From positions 248,001-312,000 of the forward strand of contig NZ_BDBM01000003.1 of NCBI RefSeq assembly GCF_001612985.1: DNA of 64,000 bases, written 5' to 3'. The stretch's first letter is position 1. Every line of letters begins with the position of its first letter. The stretch is from Nocardia gamkensis NBRC 108242 (GTDB taxonomy: Bacteria; Actinomycetota; Actinomycetes; Mycobacteriales; Mycobacteriaceae). Shown here piece by piece: positions 1 through 8,612 of this stretch. Made by a program: the position numbers and the translations under genes. The notes beneath the pieces were generated by a model. The model was not told where the DNA came from. It saw nothing but the letters and a program-made list of their open reading frames with translations, and ran no database searches.

Positions 1-1065
1 TGTGTAGGTGAGGGTGCCCACGAACGCTTCCCAATCCCGCGCGTCCGGCAGGCGACTGGCCGGATCACCGGGATGGTTCGGGTCCGGCAGGACGCCGAGC
101 GCCAGATCCCGCATGTCGGCGTCGACGCTCGCCGAGGTGCTGCTGGTCACGGCGATGACCGGTCCGAGCATCGCGTTCATCGCCGCCACGCTCGCGTTCG
201 GGTCGGTCGCGGCGGCGTTGAGTTCCGCGGCGATCCGGTTGATGTCGGCGACCATGCCGGTGGTGGCGGCGCCGTTCAGCCCCGGCAACTTCTCCAGCTG
301 GCCGCTGATCTGATCCACCCTCCGGACCAGTGCCAGCGCTTGCCGCGCGTTGTCCTGCAGCGTGGTCAGCGCGGGGCCCGCCGCGAAGACCACGTCGTCG
401 ATGGTGCGACGCTGGGCGTGCACCTGCCGGGTGAGCTCGTCGATCTGGGCGAGGGTGGTGCGGATGTCCTCCGAGCGGGCGGCCAGTGCCCGCACCACTC
501 GGGTGGACTGCTCGATCAAGGCGCCGACCCGCTCGCCGCGGTCGCCGACCGCTTGCCCGAGTCCGTTGACGAGCGTGGTGAGATTGCGGATCGCGCCACC
601 GTTCACCAGCAGCGCGGCCGTGGTCAGCAACTCCTCGATGGTCGCGGCGGCAGCCGTGGCATCCCGGGCGATGCTGTCCCCGTCACGCAGGGCGGGGGTC
701 GCGGGTGTGGCGTCCGGCGGCGGCGTCAGCGAGACGAAGACATCGCCGAGCGGGGTGGCGGTGCGCAGCTCCGCGCGCGTCCCGAGCGGCAGGACCACGC
801 CATGGTCGATGCCCATCGTGACGACGGCGGTGAAGTCGCGCACCGCCATGCCGGTCACCTCGCCGACGTCTGCCCCGGAGAGCCGGACTTTCGCCTTGGC
901 GGGCAGGTTCAGCGCGTTGGCGAAGTCGGCGTGGACGGTGTACTTCGCGCCGCCGACGCCGGGCGCGGGCAACGGGAGGTCCTCCAGCCCCACCGAGCAC
1001 GCCGTCGTCGTCACCAGCACCGCGCCGAGCGCCACGGCGCGCATCCCGAGTCTCCAGTTCGTCAT
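1..1065 (-). CDS. MCE-family lipoprotein, MceE position (C-terminus outside window)
   Basis: This is probably a substrate-binding subunit of the Mce lipid/steroid importer, anchored outside the membrane. The ATG at 1065 overlaps the stop of the preceding mce gene as ATGA, which fixes the start. Residues 1-23 form a lipoprotein signal ending in TTAC, with Cys23 as lipidation site. An MCE beta-domain follows (about 40-130, with VRLSGADVGEVTGM), then a long helical region. The frame stays open for 355 codons to the window edge. By order in the operon it corresponds to MceE, the usual lipoprotein position. An mceF gene would be expected beyond the edge. Confidence 0.9.
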   Translation of the reverse strand, partial: MTNWRLGMRAVALGAVLVTTTACSVGLEDLPLPAPGVGGAKYTVHADFANALNLPAKAKVRLSGADVGEVTGMAVRDFTAVVTMGIDHGVVLPLGTRAELRTATPLGDVFVSLTPPPDATPATPALRDGDSIARDATAAAATIEELLTTAALLVNGGAIRNLTTLVNGLGQAVGDRGERVGALIEQSTRVVRALAARSEDIRTTLAQIDELTRQVHAQRRTIDDVVFAAGPALTTLQDNARQALALVRRVDQISGQLEKLPGLNGAATTGMVADINRIAAELNAAATDPNASVAAMNAMLGPVIAVTSSTSASVDADMRDLALGVLPDPNHPGDPASRLPDARDWEAFVGTLTYT

Positions 1066-2162
1066 CGCGGCAACCTCGACATCGCGTCGAGCATGTCGGT
1101 GATCCCGAAGTCCGGACCGAAGTCCTGCAAAGTTCCGGTCGCACAGCCGAGTTGGCGCAAGCCCAAGATGTTGCACACCTCTTTGACGAGCTGACCGTCG
1201 AAGAACACCTTGTCCAGCAGCGCGTGCACCCGCACTCCGCGATACGGGAAATCGACCGCGTTGTACGCGTTGTTCAGCAGCAGCGGCGTCACATCGATGA
1301 ACTCGGCCAGCTCACGCCGGTAATCGGCGAGCGCGCGCGTCACGGTGTTCGCGTCGGCCACCGTGGACCGGATGCTGTCCGCGTTATGTGTGAGCAGATC
1401 GTTCGCTTGCAGCAGGATCTGGTTGATCTGCGCGCCCGTATCCCCCGCGCCGATGTTCAGATCGGCCAGCGCATCGCCCAATTGCGCGGTGGCGCCGCCG
1501 AATTCACGGATCACACCTTCGTTGTCGGCGGCGGCGCGCGCCAGGACGGCCAGTTGGTCCACGATCCCGGTGATCGCGTCGCGGACCTGCGCGCCGCCGT
1601 CGTCACCCAGGCGCACCGCGTCGGCCAGTTCGTCCATGGTCCGGCGCAGTTGCGGGCCGCTGCCGGTGGTGATCGCCGCGGACACGCCCAGCAGCTCGGC
1701 GATCGGACCGTCGCCGGGCCGCGCGCCCTGCAATTGACCGCCCATTCGGTCGGCGGCCCCCAGCAGGCGGTCGAACTCGACCGGCGTCCTGGTGCGATCC
1801 AATCCGATGCGAGCGCCGTCGGCCAGGGTGGGACCGCCCTGGTAGGCCGGCGTGAACTCGACGTGGCGGTCGGTGAGGACCGAGGTCGACAACGTGACGG
1901 CCCTCGCGTCGGCCGGGATGTCGACGTCGGCGTCGATCCGCATGGTCACCTCCACGTGCGAGCCGTGCGGCCGCACCGCGGTGACCTCACCGACCGGCAT
2001 GCCGAGTACGGCCACTGCGTTGCCGACGTACAGGCCGGCCCCGTTGTCGAACGCGGCGGTCACGGTCGTGCCGGTGTCGCCAACCGCGTCACCGGCACAT
2101 CCGGCCGACGCGCCGACCAGCAGCACCGCGCCGAGCCGGACCAAGACTGATAGCGCTCTCAT
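1062..2162 (-). CDS. MCE-family protein with lipoprotein signal, MceD position
   Basis: A 366-aa Mce substrate-binding subunit. The ATG at 2162 overlaps the stop of mceC (ATGA); in-frame sequence upstream of it is only the tail of mceC read in another frame. Residues 1-22 are a lipoprotein signal ending ASAGC (Cys22). The MCE domain (about 32-115) carries AVLGMPVGEVTAV. The rest is helical, with regularly spaced hydrophobic residues typical of the tunnel-forming part of Mce proteins. A lipobox in the D position as well as the E position gives two candidate lipid-anchored subunits in one hexamer, which is worth noting. Confidence 0.88.
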   Translation of the reverse strand: MRALSVLVRLGAVLLVGASAGCAGDAVGDTGTTVTAAFDNGAGLYVGNAVAVLGMPVGEVTAVRPHGSHVEVTMRIDADVDIPADARAVTLSTSVLTDRHVEFTPAYQGGPTLADGARIGLDRTRTPVEFDRLLGAADRMGGQLQGARPGDGPIAELLGVSAAITTGSGPQLRRTMDELADAVRLGDDGGAQVRDAITGIVDQLAVLARAAADNEGVIREFGGATAQLGDALADLNIGAGDTGAQINQILLQANDLLTHNADSIRSTVADANTVTRALADYRRELAEFIDVTPLLLNNAYNAVDFPYRGVRVHALLDKVFFDGQLVKEVCNILGLRQLGCATGTLQDFGPDFGITDMLDAMSRLPR

Positions 2163-3214
2163 CGGCAGTCCTCGAAATAGGGCGGGAGGTCGATTCCGGG
2201 GGCACGACTGCTGATGGCGCACATCCAGGAGTCGATCAGCGGGCCTGCCGGTGCGGTGAAGTCGACTTCGTTCGCGGTGCCGGAGGCGTTGGCGAAGTTG
2301 CGCACCGGGACGGGCAGGATTTCCAAGGTGCTCCGCAGCAGTTGGTCGTTGCGGGCCAAGCTGCCCAGCAGTCCGTTCAAGCCGGTGATCAGTTCCTCGA
2401 GCTTCGGCCGGTCGTCGACGACCAGCGCGCGCAGCTGGTCGGCGAGGCGGCGGGTGCCGTCCATCAGCCGCTCGATCGCGTCGCGGCGGGCGACGATCTC
2501 GCCGAGCAGGTCACGGCCCTGCGCCGTGATCGCGGCCAGGTCGGCGCGCTGCTCGGTGATCACCGTGGTCAACCGCTGCGTCCCCGCGAGCAGCGCGCCC
2601 AGCTCGCCGCGGCGATCGCCGATGATCGTGGCCAGCGCGCGTATGTTCTCCAGCAGTCCGGGCAGCACCGCGGGCACCCCGTCCAACTGGGTGGCGAGAC
2701 TGTCGAGTGACTTGCTGATCTGCTGCGCGTCGATCTGCTCGAAGGTGACCGTGGCGCTCTCCAGGGCCTGCTGCAGGTCATAGGGAACAGCGGTGTGGCG
2801 CAGCGCTATCCGGCGTCCGGGCAGTACGCCCTGCCCGGCGGGCCGCAGTTCCACGTAACGGGCGCCGAGCAAGGTGGTCAGCTTGATCGCGGCGCCGGTC
2901 TCCGCCCCGAGCGCGACGTTCTCGTCGACTGCCACCGTGACCACCACGTGGTCGCCGGCCAGTCGTTGCGCCTCGACGGTCCCGACCGGCACACCGGCGA
3001 TGGTGACCGAGTCGCCTGGGCGGATGCCCGCCGCCTGGGCGAATTCCAGCTCGTAGGAGACCCGGCCGACGCCGAGCGCGTTGAACCCCAGCGCGGCGGC
3101 CAGGACGGCCAGCAGCACCGCGAGCGCCAGCACGCCGAGCACACTGCGCCGGTGCGACTCGATCGGCTGTCGTAACGTCCGAATGGTTTGTGCGGCGAAC
3201 TCTTTCGATTTCAT
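2159..3214 (-). CDS. MCE-family protein, MceC position
   Basis: A 351-aa subunit of the Mce importer. A transmembrane/signal-anchor segment at about residues 24-47 (VLGVLALAVLLAVLAAALGF) is followed by an MCE domain (about 52-130) with VTIAGVPVGTVEAQ, then a long helical C-terminal half. The start at 3214 has AGGTGA about 5 nt upstream on the minus strand. It lies 4 nt downstream of the mceB stop, the only non-overlapping junction in this operon. It ends in LPPYFEDCR and overlaps the next gene by 4 nt. Confidence 0.9.
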   Translation of the reverse strand: MKSKEFAAQTIRTLRQPIESHRRSVLGVLALAVLLAVLAAALGFNALGVGRVSYELEFAQAAGIRPGDSVTIAGVPVGTVEAQRLAGDHVVVTVAVDENVALGAETGAAIKLTTLLGARYVELRPAGQGVLPGRRIALRHTAVPYDLQQALESATVTFEQIDAQQISKSLDSLATQLDGVPAVLPGLLENIRALATIIGDRRGELGALLAGTQRLTTVITEQRADLAAITAQGRDLLGEIVARRDAIERLMDGTRRLADQLRALVVDDRPKLEELITGLNGLLGSLARNDQLLRSTLEILPVPVRNFANASGTANEVDFTAPAGPLIDSWMCAISSRAPGIDLPPYFEDCR

Positions 3215-3218
3215 ACTG

Positions 3219-4256
3219 TCACCTGCAGATCGGTGATTGCTGGGGCTGCCCGGTCGCGGACGCGAGCCCCACGATTGTGGGCACGAGCGTGGCGAGGCTC
3301 GGGATCAGGTCGACGCCGAAATTGCACAGATAGGTGTCGAGGTAAGCGCCTTCTTGGCTCACCCTGGCCAGGCCCTTCATCAGGGCGGGCAGGTTGAAGC
3401 CCAGGTAGGCGAAGTTTTCCTTGTTGTCCATGAAGTGCCGGGTGAAACCCGGTTCGCGATAGAGCATTTCGTCGAGTTCCGGTTGCACGCCCGCGACCAC
3501 GCCCGCCATCCGGTCGGTCAGGGTCGCCGCGGTGCTCAGCGTGCCGAGCAGTTCGTCGCGATGCAGTGCCAGGCCATCGATGACCGCGCGCGATCGCGTG
3601 ATGAGCGCACTCACCTCCCCGCTGTGCACCGCGAGATCACCCACCACCTGGTTCAGGTTGGTGATGACCGCGCCCAGCACCTGATCCGGCCCGGCGAGCG
3701 ACCGGGCCAGTGTCGAGACCTGCTCGATCAGCAGCACCACCGACGTGTTGTCCCCCTGCAACGCCCTGATCAGGGCACCGGTCACATTGTCGACCTGGGC
3801 GGGGTCGAGTCCGCCGAACAGCGGCTCGAATCCGTTGAGCAGCGCGGAGATGTCGAAGGAGGGTTCGGTGTGCTCGAGCCGGATCTCCCCGCCCGGCCGC
3901 AGCGGAGACGGGTCACCGAAATCGGCAGGCGAGAGGCCGAGGTACCGCTGGCCGATGACGTTCTGGTACGTGATCGACGCTTTGGTGTTGCCGGACAGCC
4001 TCTGGGCGTCCTCGACCCGGAACCGCACCCGGGCTCGCGTGCCGTCCAGCTCGATCTTGTCGACGCGACCGACCCTGACCCCGGCCATGCGGACGTCGTC
4101 GCCCACCCGTAAGCCGCTGACGTCGCTGAACACCGCCGAGTACGGATTGGTCCCGCCGTCGATTCCGCGGTCCAACGTCACGAAGGTGACCCACAGCAGG
4201 GCGACGGCGGCGGCCACGAAAAGGCTGACGCCGATCAGGGAGCGACGATAGCTCAT
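3219..4256 (-). CDS. MCE-family protein, MceB position
   Basis: A 345-aa Mce subunit. It has an N-terminal membrane anchor (LIGVSLFVAAAVALLWVTFV, about 7-26), an MCE domain (about 38-120, VRMAGVRVGRVDKI), a helical region and a Cys-containing C-terminus (SPICR). The ATG at 4256 overlaps the mceA stop by 4 nt, so translation is probably coupled. Family knowledge places it in the periplasmic/cell-wall tunnel that delivers lipid to the YrbE permease. Confidence 0.9.
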   Translation of the reverse strand: MSYRRSLIGVSLFVAAAVALLWVTFVTLDRGIDGGTNPYSAVFSDVSGLRVGDDVRMAGVRVGRVDKIELDGTRARVRFRVEDAQRLSGNTKASITYQNVIGQRYLGLSPADFGDPSPLRPGGEIRLEHTEPSFDISALLNGFEPLFGGLDPAQVDNVTGALIRALQGDNTSVVLLIEQVSTLARSLAGPDQVLGAVITNLNQVVGDLAVHSGEVSALITRSRAVIDGLALHRDELLGTLSTAATLTDRMAGVVAGVQPELDEMLYREPGFTRHFMDNKENFAYLGFNLPALMKGLARVSQEGAYLDTYLCNFGVDLIPSLATLVPTIVGLASATGQPQQSPICR

Positions 4257-5521
4257 CGGGCACCTCCGCCGGGGAAGGGACCGTCACCCAGCAACGGCGC
4301 GAGCAGCGATTCCGCGCCGTCGGCTTCTCCGCTCAGGACGCGGCGGATCAGCTCCTGGAGGTCCGGGGGCAGGTCCGGTGGGGACGGGTAGGTGCGTGGA
4401 TCCATGGCCGGTGGCAGTTCCTGGGCAGGGGCGGCGGTGGGGGCGGTGCTGCAACTTGCTCCGGCCAGTTCGCCGTAGCGGGGGCAGTCGGCCCTGGTGT
4501 AGGGCGTGTGCGGGGTGAACCGGAACTGGAACTTGCCGCGCCCGCGCGGGCTGTCCTGGTTCCAGAACTCGGTGAACCACAGGTCGGACAGTTTCTTGAT
4601 CCGGACCACGATCGGCCCGAAAGCCGGTGAGCCGTCGGCGAAGACGTCGAGCACCGGACCCATCTGATTCGCCACGGTGACGAGCTGATCGGTGCGCCGG
4701 TCCAGCGTGTCACCTACCGAGGACAGGGTCGTGCCACCTGCCGACAGCAGCCCGACCAGTTGCTGATTCTGCTCGGCGAAGGTTCGCATGGGCAGGACAG
4801 CGTGGTGCAGCGCGTCCAGCAGATCGGGCGCGGAGGCATTCAGTGCGCGCACGGCGCCGGCCAACACGGTCAGCGTCGGCGGACCACCGTCCGCGGTGAG
4901 CAGCGCGTCGAATTCCCTGGTGATGCGCTCGAGTTGCGCGCCGGCCGCGACGATGTCGGCGCCACGGCGGTCGGTCGCCGTCGCCACCGCGGCCAGCACG
5001 CCCACGGTGTTGCTCGCACCGACCCGCGCCGCGCTCGCGATGATCTCGCGCAGTTTGGTGAGGGCGGTCTGCAACTGCACTGTCGACAGACTGCGATCCT
5101 GGCGGATTTCGGCATGCGGGGGCAGCGCGGAGCCGGGACCGTTGTCCACCAACTGGACCGACGACACGGCGAAGACATTGCTCGGGACCACCCGCGCGGT
5201 CACCGTTCGCGGGATCCCGGCCGCGGCGGCGGGATCCAGAAGCAGCCGCACCCGGTTGGGACCGCCGGCGGCGGGCGCGACCTCGGCCACGGTGCCGACC
5301 AGCATGCCGCGGAACTTCACGTCCGACCGGGCGGGCAGCCCGTCGCCGAGTTGTTCCAGCAGGGCGGTCACTTCCACCTTGTCGTCGAAGCGGCCGGTGG
5401 ATTTCATCAGCAGCACCGCCACGACCGCCACGGTGACCACGACGAGGATCAGCCCGCGCACGAGCAGCGAGATCACCGAGGGGCCGCGCCCGTCTTTCTC
5501 GAACAGGATCGACATGGTCAT
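4253..5521 (-). CDS. MCE-family protein, MceA position
   Basis: A 422-aa first Mce subunit. I chose the ATG at 5521 because it overlaps the yrbEB stop as ATGA; a second Met lies two codons later (5515). A hydrophobic anchor at about 20-40 (LILVVVTVAVVAVLLM) precedes the MCE domain (about 50-130, VKFRGMLVGTVAEV). A helical segment follows, then a C-terminal tail rich in Pro and Ala with two Cys (CPRYGELAGASC). The tail is typical of actinobacterial MceA proteins that cross the cell wall. The long in-frame extension upstream to 6193 is a shadow of yrbEB. Confidence 0.9.
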   Translation of the reverse strand: MTMSILFEKDGRGPSVISLLVRGLILVVVTVAVVAVLLMKSTGRFDDKVEVTALLEQLGDGLPARSDVKFRGMLVGTVAEVAPAAGGPNRVRLLLDPAAAAGIPRTVTARVVPSNVFAVSSVQLVDNGPGSALPPHAEIRQDRSLSTVQLQTALTKLREIIASAARVGASNTVGVLAAVATATDRRGADIVAAGAQLERITREFDALLTADGGPPTLTVLAGAVRALNASAPDLLDALHHAVLPMRTFAEQNQQLVGLLSAGGTTLSSVGDTLDRRTDQLVTVANQMGPVLDVFADGSPAFGPIVVRIKKLSDLWFTEFWNQDSPRGRGKFQFRFTPHTPYTRADCPRYGELAGASCSTAPTAAPAQELPPAMDPRTYPSPPDLPPDLQELIRRVLSGEADGAESLLAPLLGDGPFPGGGAR

Positions 5522-6372
5522 CCTCCGAGCCTCGCGCTGGCCCCGATGCCCCAGAGCGCAACGGTGAGCAGCAGATTGACGACGATCATCAGCGAGATCG
5601 CCGCGCGCATCGCCCGCCCGGCGGCGATGCCGACACCTTGCGGGCCACCGGCGGCGTAGAAGCCGTAGTAGCACTGGACGGTCGAGGTGAGGATCACGAA
5701 GACGACCGCCTTGAGCAGCGAGTAGACGAGGTCCGGTCCGTTGAGCACCAGTTGGAAGTAGTGCTCGTAGGTCCCCGCGGACAGCCCTCCGGACAGCCCG
5801 ACCACCACGCGCACCGCGAGATAATTCACCGCGAGGCACACCACATACAGCGGGATCATCGCCAGTACCGAGGCCAGGATCCGGGTGCTGACCAGATACG
5901 GGATCGAGCGAATGCCCATCGACTCCATCGCCTCGATCTCCTCGGCGATGCCCATGGCGCCCAACTGCGCGGTGAACCGGCAACCCGCCTGGGCCGCGAA
6001 CGCCAGCGAGGCCATGATCGGAGCCAGTTCCCGCGTGGAGGCGGTCGAGGCGATCAACCCGACCGTCGGCTCCATTCCGAGCAGATGCAAGGCGTTGTAG
6101 CCTTCCAGGCCCACGATGGCCCCACCGGCGGCGCCCAGCACGATGATGACGCCTGCCGTGCCGCCACCGACGACGATCGAACCGTTGCCCCACGTGACAT
6201 CGGAGAGGATGCGCACGAACTCGGTTCGGTAGTGGCGCAGCATGACCGGTATAGAGAACAGTGCCCGCAGGAAGAACGTCATCATGTGCCCGAGCCGCAT
6301 GACAGCGGTACCCAGCCGAGCGAGCCCGCGCAGCGCGACGCGGGTCCCCGGCGGGCGGTACGGCGCGGCCAT
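5518..6372 (-). CDS. YrbE/MlaE-family permease B of Mce importer
   Basis: A 284-aa integral membrane permease of the MlaE/YrbE family, paired with the other YrbE to form the channel energised by an MceG/Mkl ATPase encoded elsewhere. It has the family core with GNGSIVVGGGTAGVIIVLGA, ELAPIMASLAFAAQAGCRFTA and the EEIEAMESMGI coupling segment, plus five or so hydrophobic helices. The ATG at 6372 overlaps the stop of the upstream yrbE gene as ATGA. Confidence 0.92.
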   Translation of the reverse strand: MAAPYRPPGTRVALRGLARLGTAVMRLGHMMTFFLRALFSIPVMLRHYRTEFVRILSDVTWGNGSIVVGGGTAGVIIVLGAAGGAIVGLEGYNALHLLGMEPTVGLIASTASTRELAPIMASLAFAAQAGCRFTAQLGAMGIAEEIEAMESMGIRSIPYLVSTRILASVLAMIPLYVVCLAVNYLAVRVVVGLSGGLSAGTYEHYFQLVLNGPDLVYSLLKAVVFVILTSTVQCYYGFYAAGGPQGVGIAAGRAMRAAISLMIVVNLLLTVALWGIGASARLGG

Positions 6373-7262
6373 CACAACCCCTGCCGGGGCAGCAGGATCA
6401 TCGACAGCTGGGTGACGCCGACATTCACGGTCATCAACAGCAGGATCGAGGCGACCACGGTCGAGTTGACCGAGTTGGCCACGCCCGCGGGGCCGCCCTT
6501 GGTGGACAGTCCCTTCTCGCACGCGACGATGGCCACGATGGCGCCGTAGACGACGGCTTTGAACAGCGTCAGCACCAGGTCGCTCACTGTGGCGAAGGAC
6601 GCGAAGGTGGTCACGAAACTACCGGGCGCCCCGCTCTGGACGAAGACGTTGAACAGGTATCCGGCCAGGAAGCCGACGAAGCAGACGACACCGGTCAGCG
6701 ACACGCCGACGACCACCGCGGCGGCCAGGCGCGGTACGACCAGCCGCCGCACCACCGACACCCCCATCACCTCCATGGCGTCCAGTTCGTCCCGGATCTT
6801 CCGGGAGCCGAGATCCGCGCAGATCGCCGAACCGACGGCGGCGGCCATGAGCAGCGCGGCCACCATCGGCGCCCCTTGCCGGATGACCGCCAGGCCGCTC
6901 GCCGCCCCCGCCAGCGAGGTGGCCCCGACCTGCCCGGCCAGCAGGCCGAACTGGATCGACAGCGTCACCCCGATCGGCAGCGACACGAAGATCGTCGGCA
7001 GTACGGCCGCCGAGGACATGAACGCGGCTTGCCGGACGAACTCGGCGAACGCGAACCGTCCGGTCACGATGTCCACGCACAGGTATTGCAGTGCGCGCAC
7101 GCCCAGTACGAACTGGCCGCCGACGGTTTCCAGGGCGGTGACGGGATGACGGCGCAGATAGCCCCGGAACCATGCGGTGATCTCCCGGGTCGCCGACGAG
7201 GCGCCGCTGTCGGCGGCCGCACGCGTGTTCTCGCGCGCGTCGGTCTCGCGGGAAATCATCAT
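6372..7262 (-). CDS. YrbE/MlaE-family permease A of Mce importer, first gene of operon
   Basis: About 296 aa. An MlaE-type permease with QFGLLAGQVGATSLAG, a GAPMVAALLMAAAVGSAICADLGSRKI segment and the DELDAMEVMGVSVVRRL coupling helix. It starts a tightly coupled minus-strand operon: yrbEA, yrbEB, mceA to mceE. The start is uncertain. MM at 7262/7259 is chosen because it gives a length like the other YrbE; 7289 and 7313 are in-frame alternatives, and none has a strong ribosome-binding site. The promoter should lie in the 720-nt gap upstream, shared with the divergent TetR gene. Confidence 0.88.
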   Translation of the reverse strand: MMISRETDARENTRAAADSGASSATREITAWFRGYLRRHPVTALETVGGQFVLGVRALQYLCVDIVTGRFAFAEFVRQAAFMSSAAVLPTIFVSLPIGVTLSIQFGLLAGQVGATSLAGAASGLAVIRQGAPMVAALLMAAAVGSAICADLGSRKIRDELDAMEVMGVSVVRRLVVPRLAAAVVVGVSLTGVVCFVGFLAGYLFNVFVQSGAPGSFVTTFASFATVSDLVLTLFKAVVYGAIVAIVACEKGLSTKGGPAGVANSVNSTVVASILLLMTVNVGVTQLSMILLPRQGL

Positions 7263-7644
7263 CGATCTCGAAACTCTTCGGGCCGGCATCCATGGACGAG
7301 CGCGCGAGAACAATCCGGAACAGGTTCATTCCACGCGAGCTCCCCGCACTGCGGTACGAGGAATGGCCGGACATTAGAACGGTCCAGTGACTGCCACGCT
7401 TCCGGAGCGTCGAGAATATGCTCCCGGGATATCGGCTCGGCTGTCCGACTCGAATTTCGCCCCGAGCTCACTCCGGCGACGAAGCGTCACATCGCTATTG
7501 TGCGTGCCGTTACATCGCGAGTCAATAGCGGGACGAACGGACTGTGGCGACCCGATCGAGCACGAAAAACCGATGAACGGCAGGATGATGAAAGCACAAA
7601 TGGAGTGGCGGAGCGTCCCCACCACTCGAATCGTCGAAGTTTCG

Positions 7645-7666
7645 CGGAAACGGCAATTTGTTTCCG
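7645..7666. promoter_or_regulatory. Inverted repeat CGGAAAC-N8-GTTTCCG, candidate TetR operator
   Basis: Perfect 7-bp arms (7645-7651 and 7660-7666) around an 8-nt AT-rich spacer, within the divergent yrbEA/tetR gap. Part of the right arm, TTTCCGAA, recurs about 300 nt further on, just upstream of tetR. TetR regulators commonly bind such repeats between themselves and a divergent target, so this is a candidate autoregulatory operator. The assignment is inference. Confidence 0.4.
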
Positions 7667-7873
7667 AAAACGTATTGTTTTACTCGAGCCGACGCGCGAC
7701 GATATGCGCGCATGCCACGGAATCGGCGCCCCGATCGACCGCCGCTCACCGTGGACCCCGTTACGAGCCTCCTGACTACCCTGCGTCCACCTGTCTCGCA
7801 CAACACGGCATCGGTACACCGCAGCCGGATCGACCGGCCCGGATTCCCGGTGCCGAGCGGGCGCTCAGCACCC

Positions 7874-7896
7874 TGCTGTGCACATGCATAGCACGG
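7874..7896. promoter_or_regulatory. 23-nt palindromic element, copy 1 of 2
   Basis: TGCTGTGCACATGCATAGCA (7874-7893) is an imperfect palindrome with 8 of 10 pairs matching, followed by CGG. The same 23-nt stretch with only two differences occurs at 36829-36851. Here it lies about 90 nt upstream of the tetR start. Its conservation in two distant promoter regions suggests a shared DNA-binding protein. Confidence 0.5.
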
Positions 7897-7983
7897 GCGG
7901 GGACAATGCGTCAATAGAACCGGCTCCCGGTACTACGATACGAATTGATCCGATGACCGAATATTTCCGAAGGAGGCCGGTGG

Positions 7984-8592
7984 ATGCCATCGTCCCGCAG
8001 GATCGGAGCACCCGACGCCAAGAATCGCGGCGTCCTGATCGACGCCGCCGAACGGCTGCTGCTGGAAGAGGGATGGGCGGCGGTGACCTCCCGCCGGGTG
8101 GCCGAGCGCGCCGGACTCAAACCGCAACTGGTGCACTACTACTTCCGATCCATGGACGAACTGCTGCTCGAAATCTTCCGGCGCCGCGCGGAGCAAGGAC
8201 TCGAACTCCAGGCAGAGATGATGAAAACGGAAAAACCACTACGCGCGCTGTGGGATTTCAGTACCGACGCGACGGCGGTGCGCTTCACCATGGAATTCGT
8301 CGGACTGTCCAATCACCGGCCCGCGATACGAGAGGCGGTGGCCGGCTACGCGGAGCGTTTCCGCAGCATCCAGACCGAGGTTTTGCGGCGAATTCTGAAC
8401 GAATACGAATTCGATACCACGCGCTTTCCGCCCGCGGCCATGGCGGTGCTGATGACGAGCGTTTCCCGCGTGGTCGTGCTGGAGCGGGCGCTCGGCATGT
8501 CCGGCGGCCACGCCGAAGCCTTCGAGCTGGTCGAGCGTGAGATCGACAGGCTCGAGGGCGAGCGCGGCGACGCCGGGCCGGGCATCGCCTGA
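7984..8592 (+). CDS. TetR-family transcriptional regulator
   Basis: A 202-aa regulator. The N-terminal helix-turn-helix spans about residues 15-60 (AAERLLLEEG, then VAERAGLKPQLVHYYFRSMDELL), and the remainder is a helical ligand-binding domain. GAAGGAGG lies 7-8 nt before the ATG, which fixes the start. It is divergent from the yrbE/mce operon and next to block I. It could control the importer, the block I regulon, or both; the sequence does not decide. Most family members are repressors released by a ligand, often an acyl-CoA in this kind of context. Confidence 0.9.
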   Translation: MPSSRRIGAPDAKNRGVLIDAAERLLLEEGWAAVTSRRVAERAGLKPQLVHYYFRSMDELLLEIFRRRAEQGLELQAEMMKTEKPLRALWDFSTDATAVRFTMEFVGLSNHRPAIREAVAGYAERFRSIQTEVLRRILNEYEFDTTRFPPAAMAVLMTSVSRVVVLERALGMSGGHAEAFELVEREIDRLEGERGDAGPGIA

Positions 8593-8612
8593 CCGGCGGC
8601 GACCGGCCGGGC

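Larger units (their letters stand above)
7263..7983. other. Divergent intergenic region between yrbEA and tetR
   Basis: About 720 nt without a convincing gene and visibly richer in AT than its surroundings. It holds a 7-bp inverted repeat at 7645-7666, a 23-nt element at 7874-7896 that recurs at 36829, and a degenerate half of the block I palindrome (GAGAAT at 7412-7417). A TTTCCGAA half-element also lies just before the tetR ribosome-binding site. Short reading frames here have no ribosome-binding site or family resemblance I can see. Confidence 0.6.

Noticed and set aside
1152..2150. Plus-strand open frame opposite mceD
   Set aside because: Repetitive His/Gln/Arg-rich sequence, typical of antisense frames here; no ribosome-binding site.
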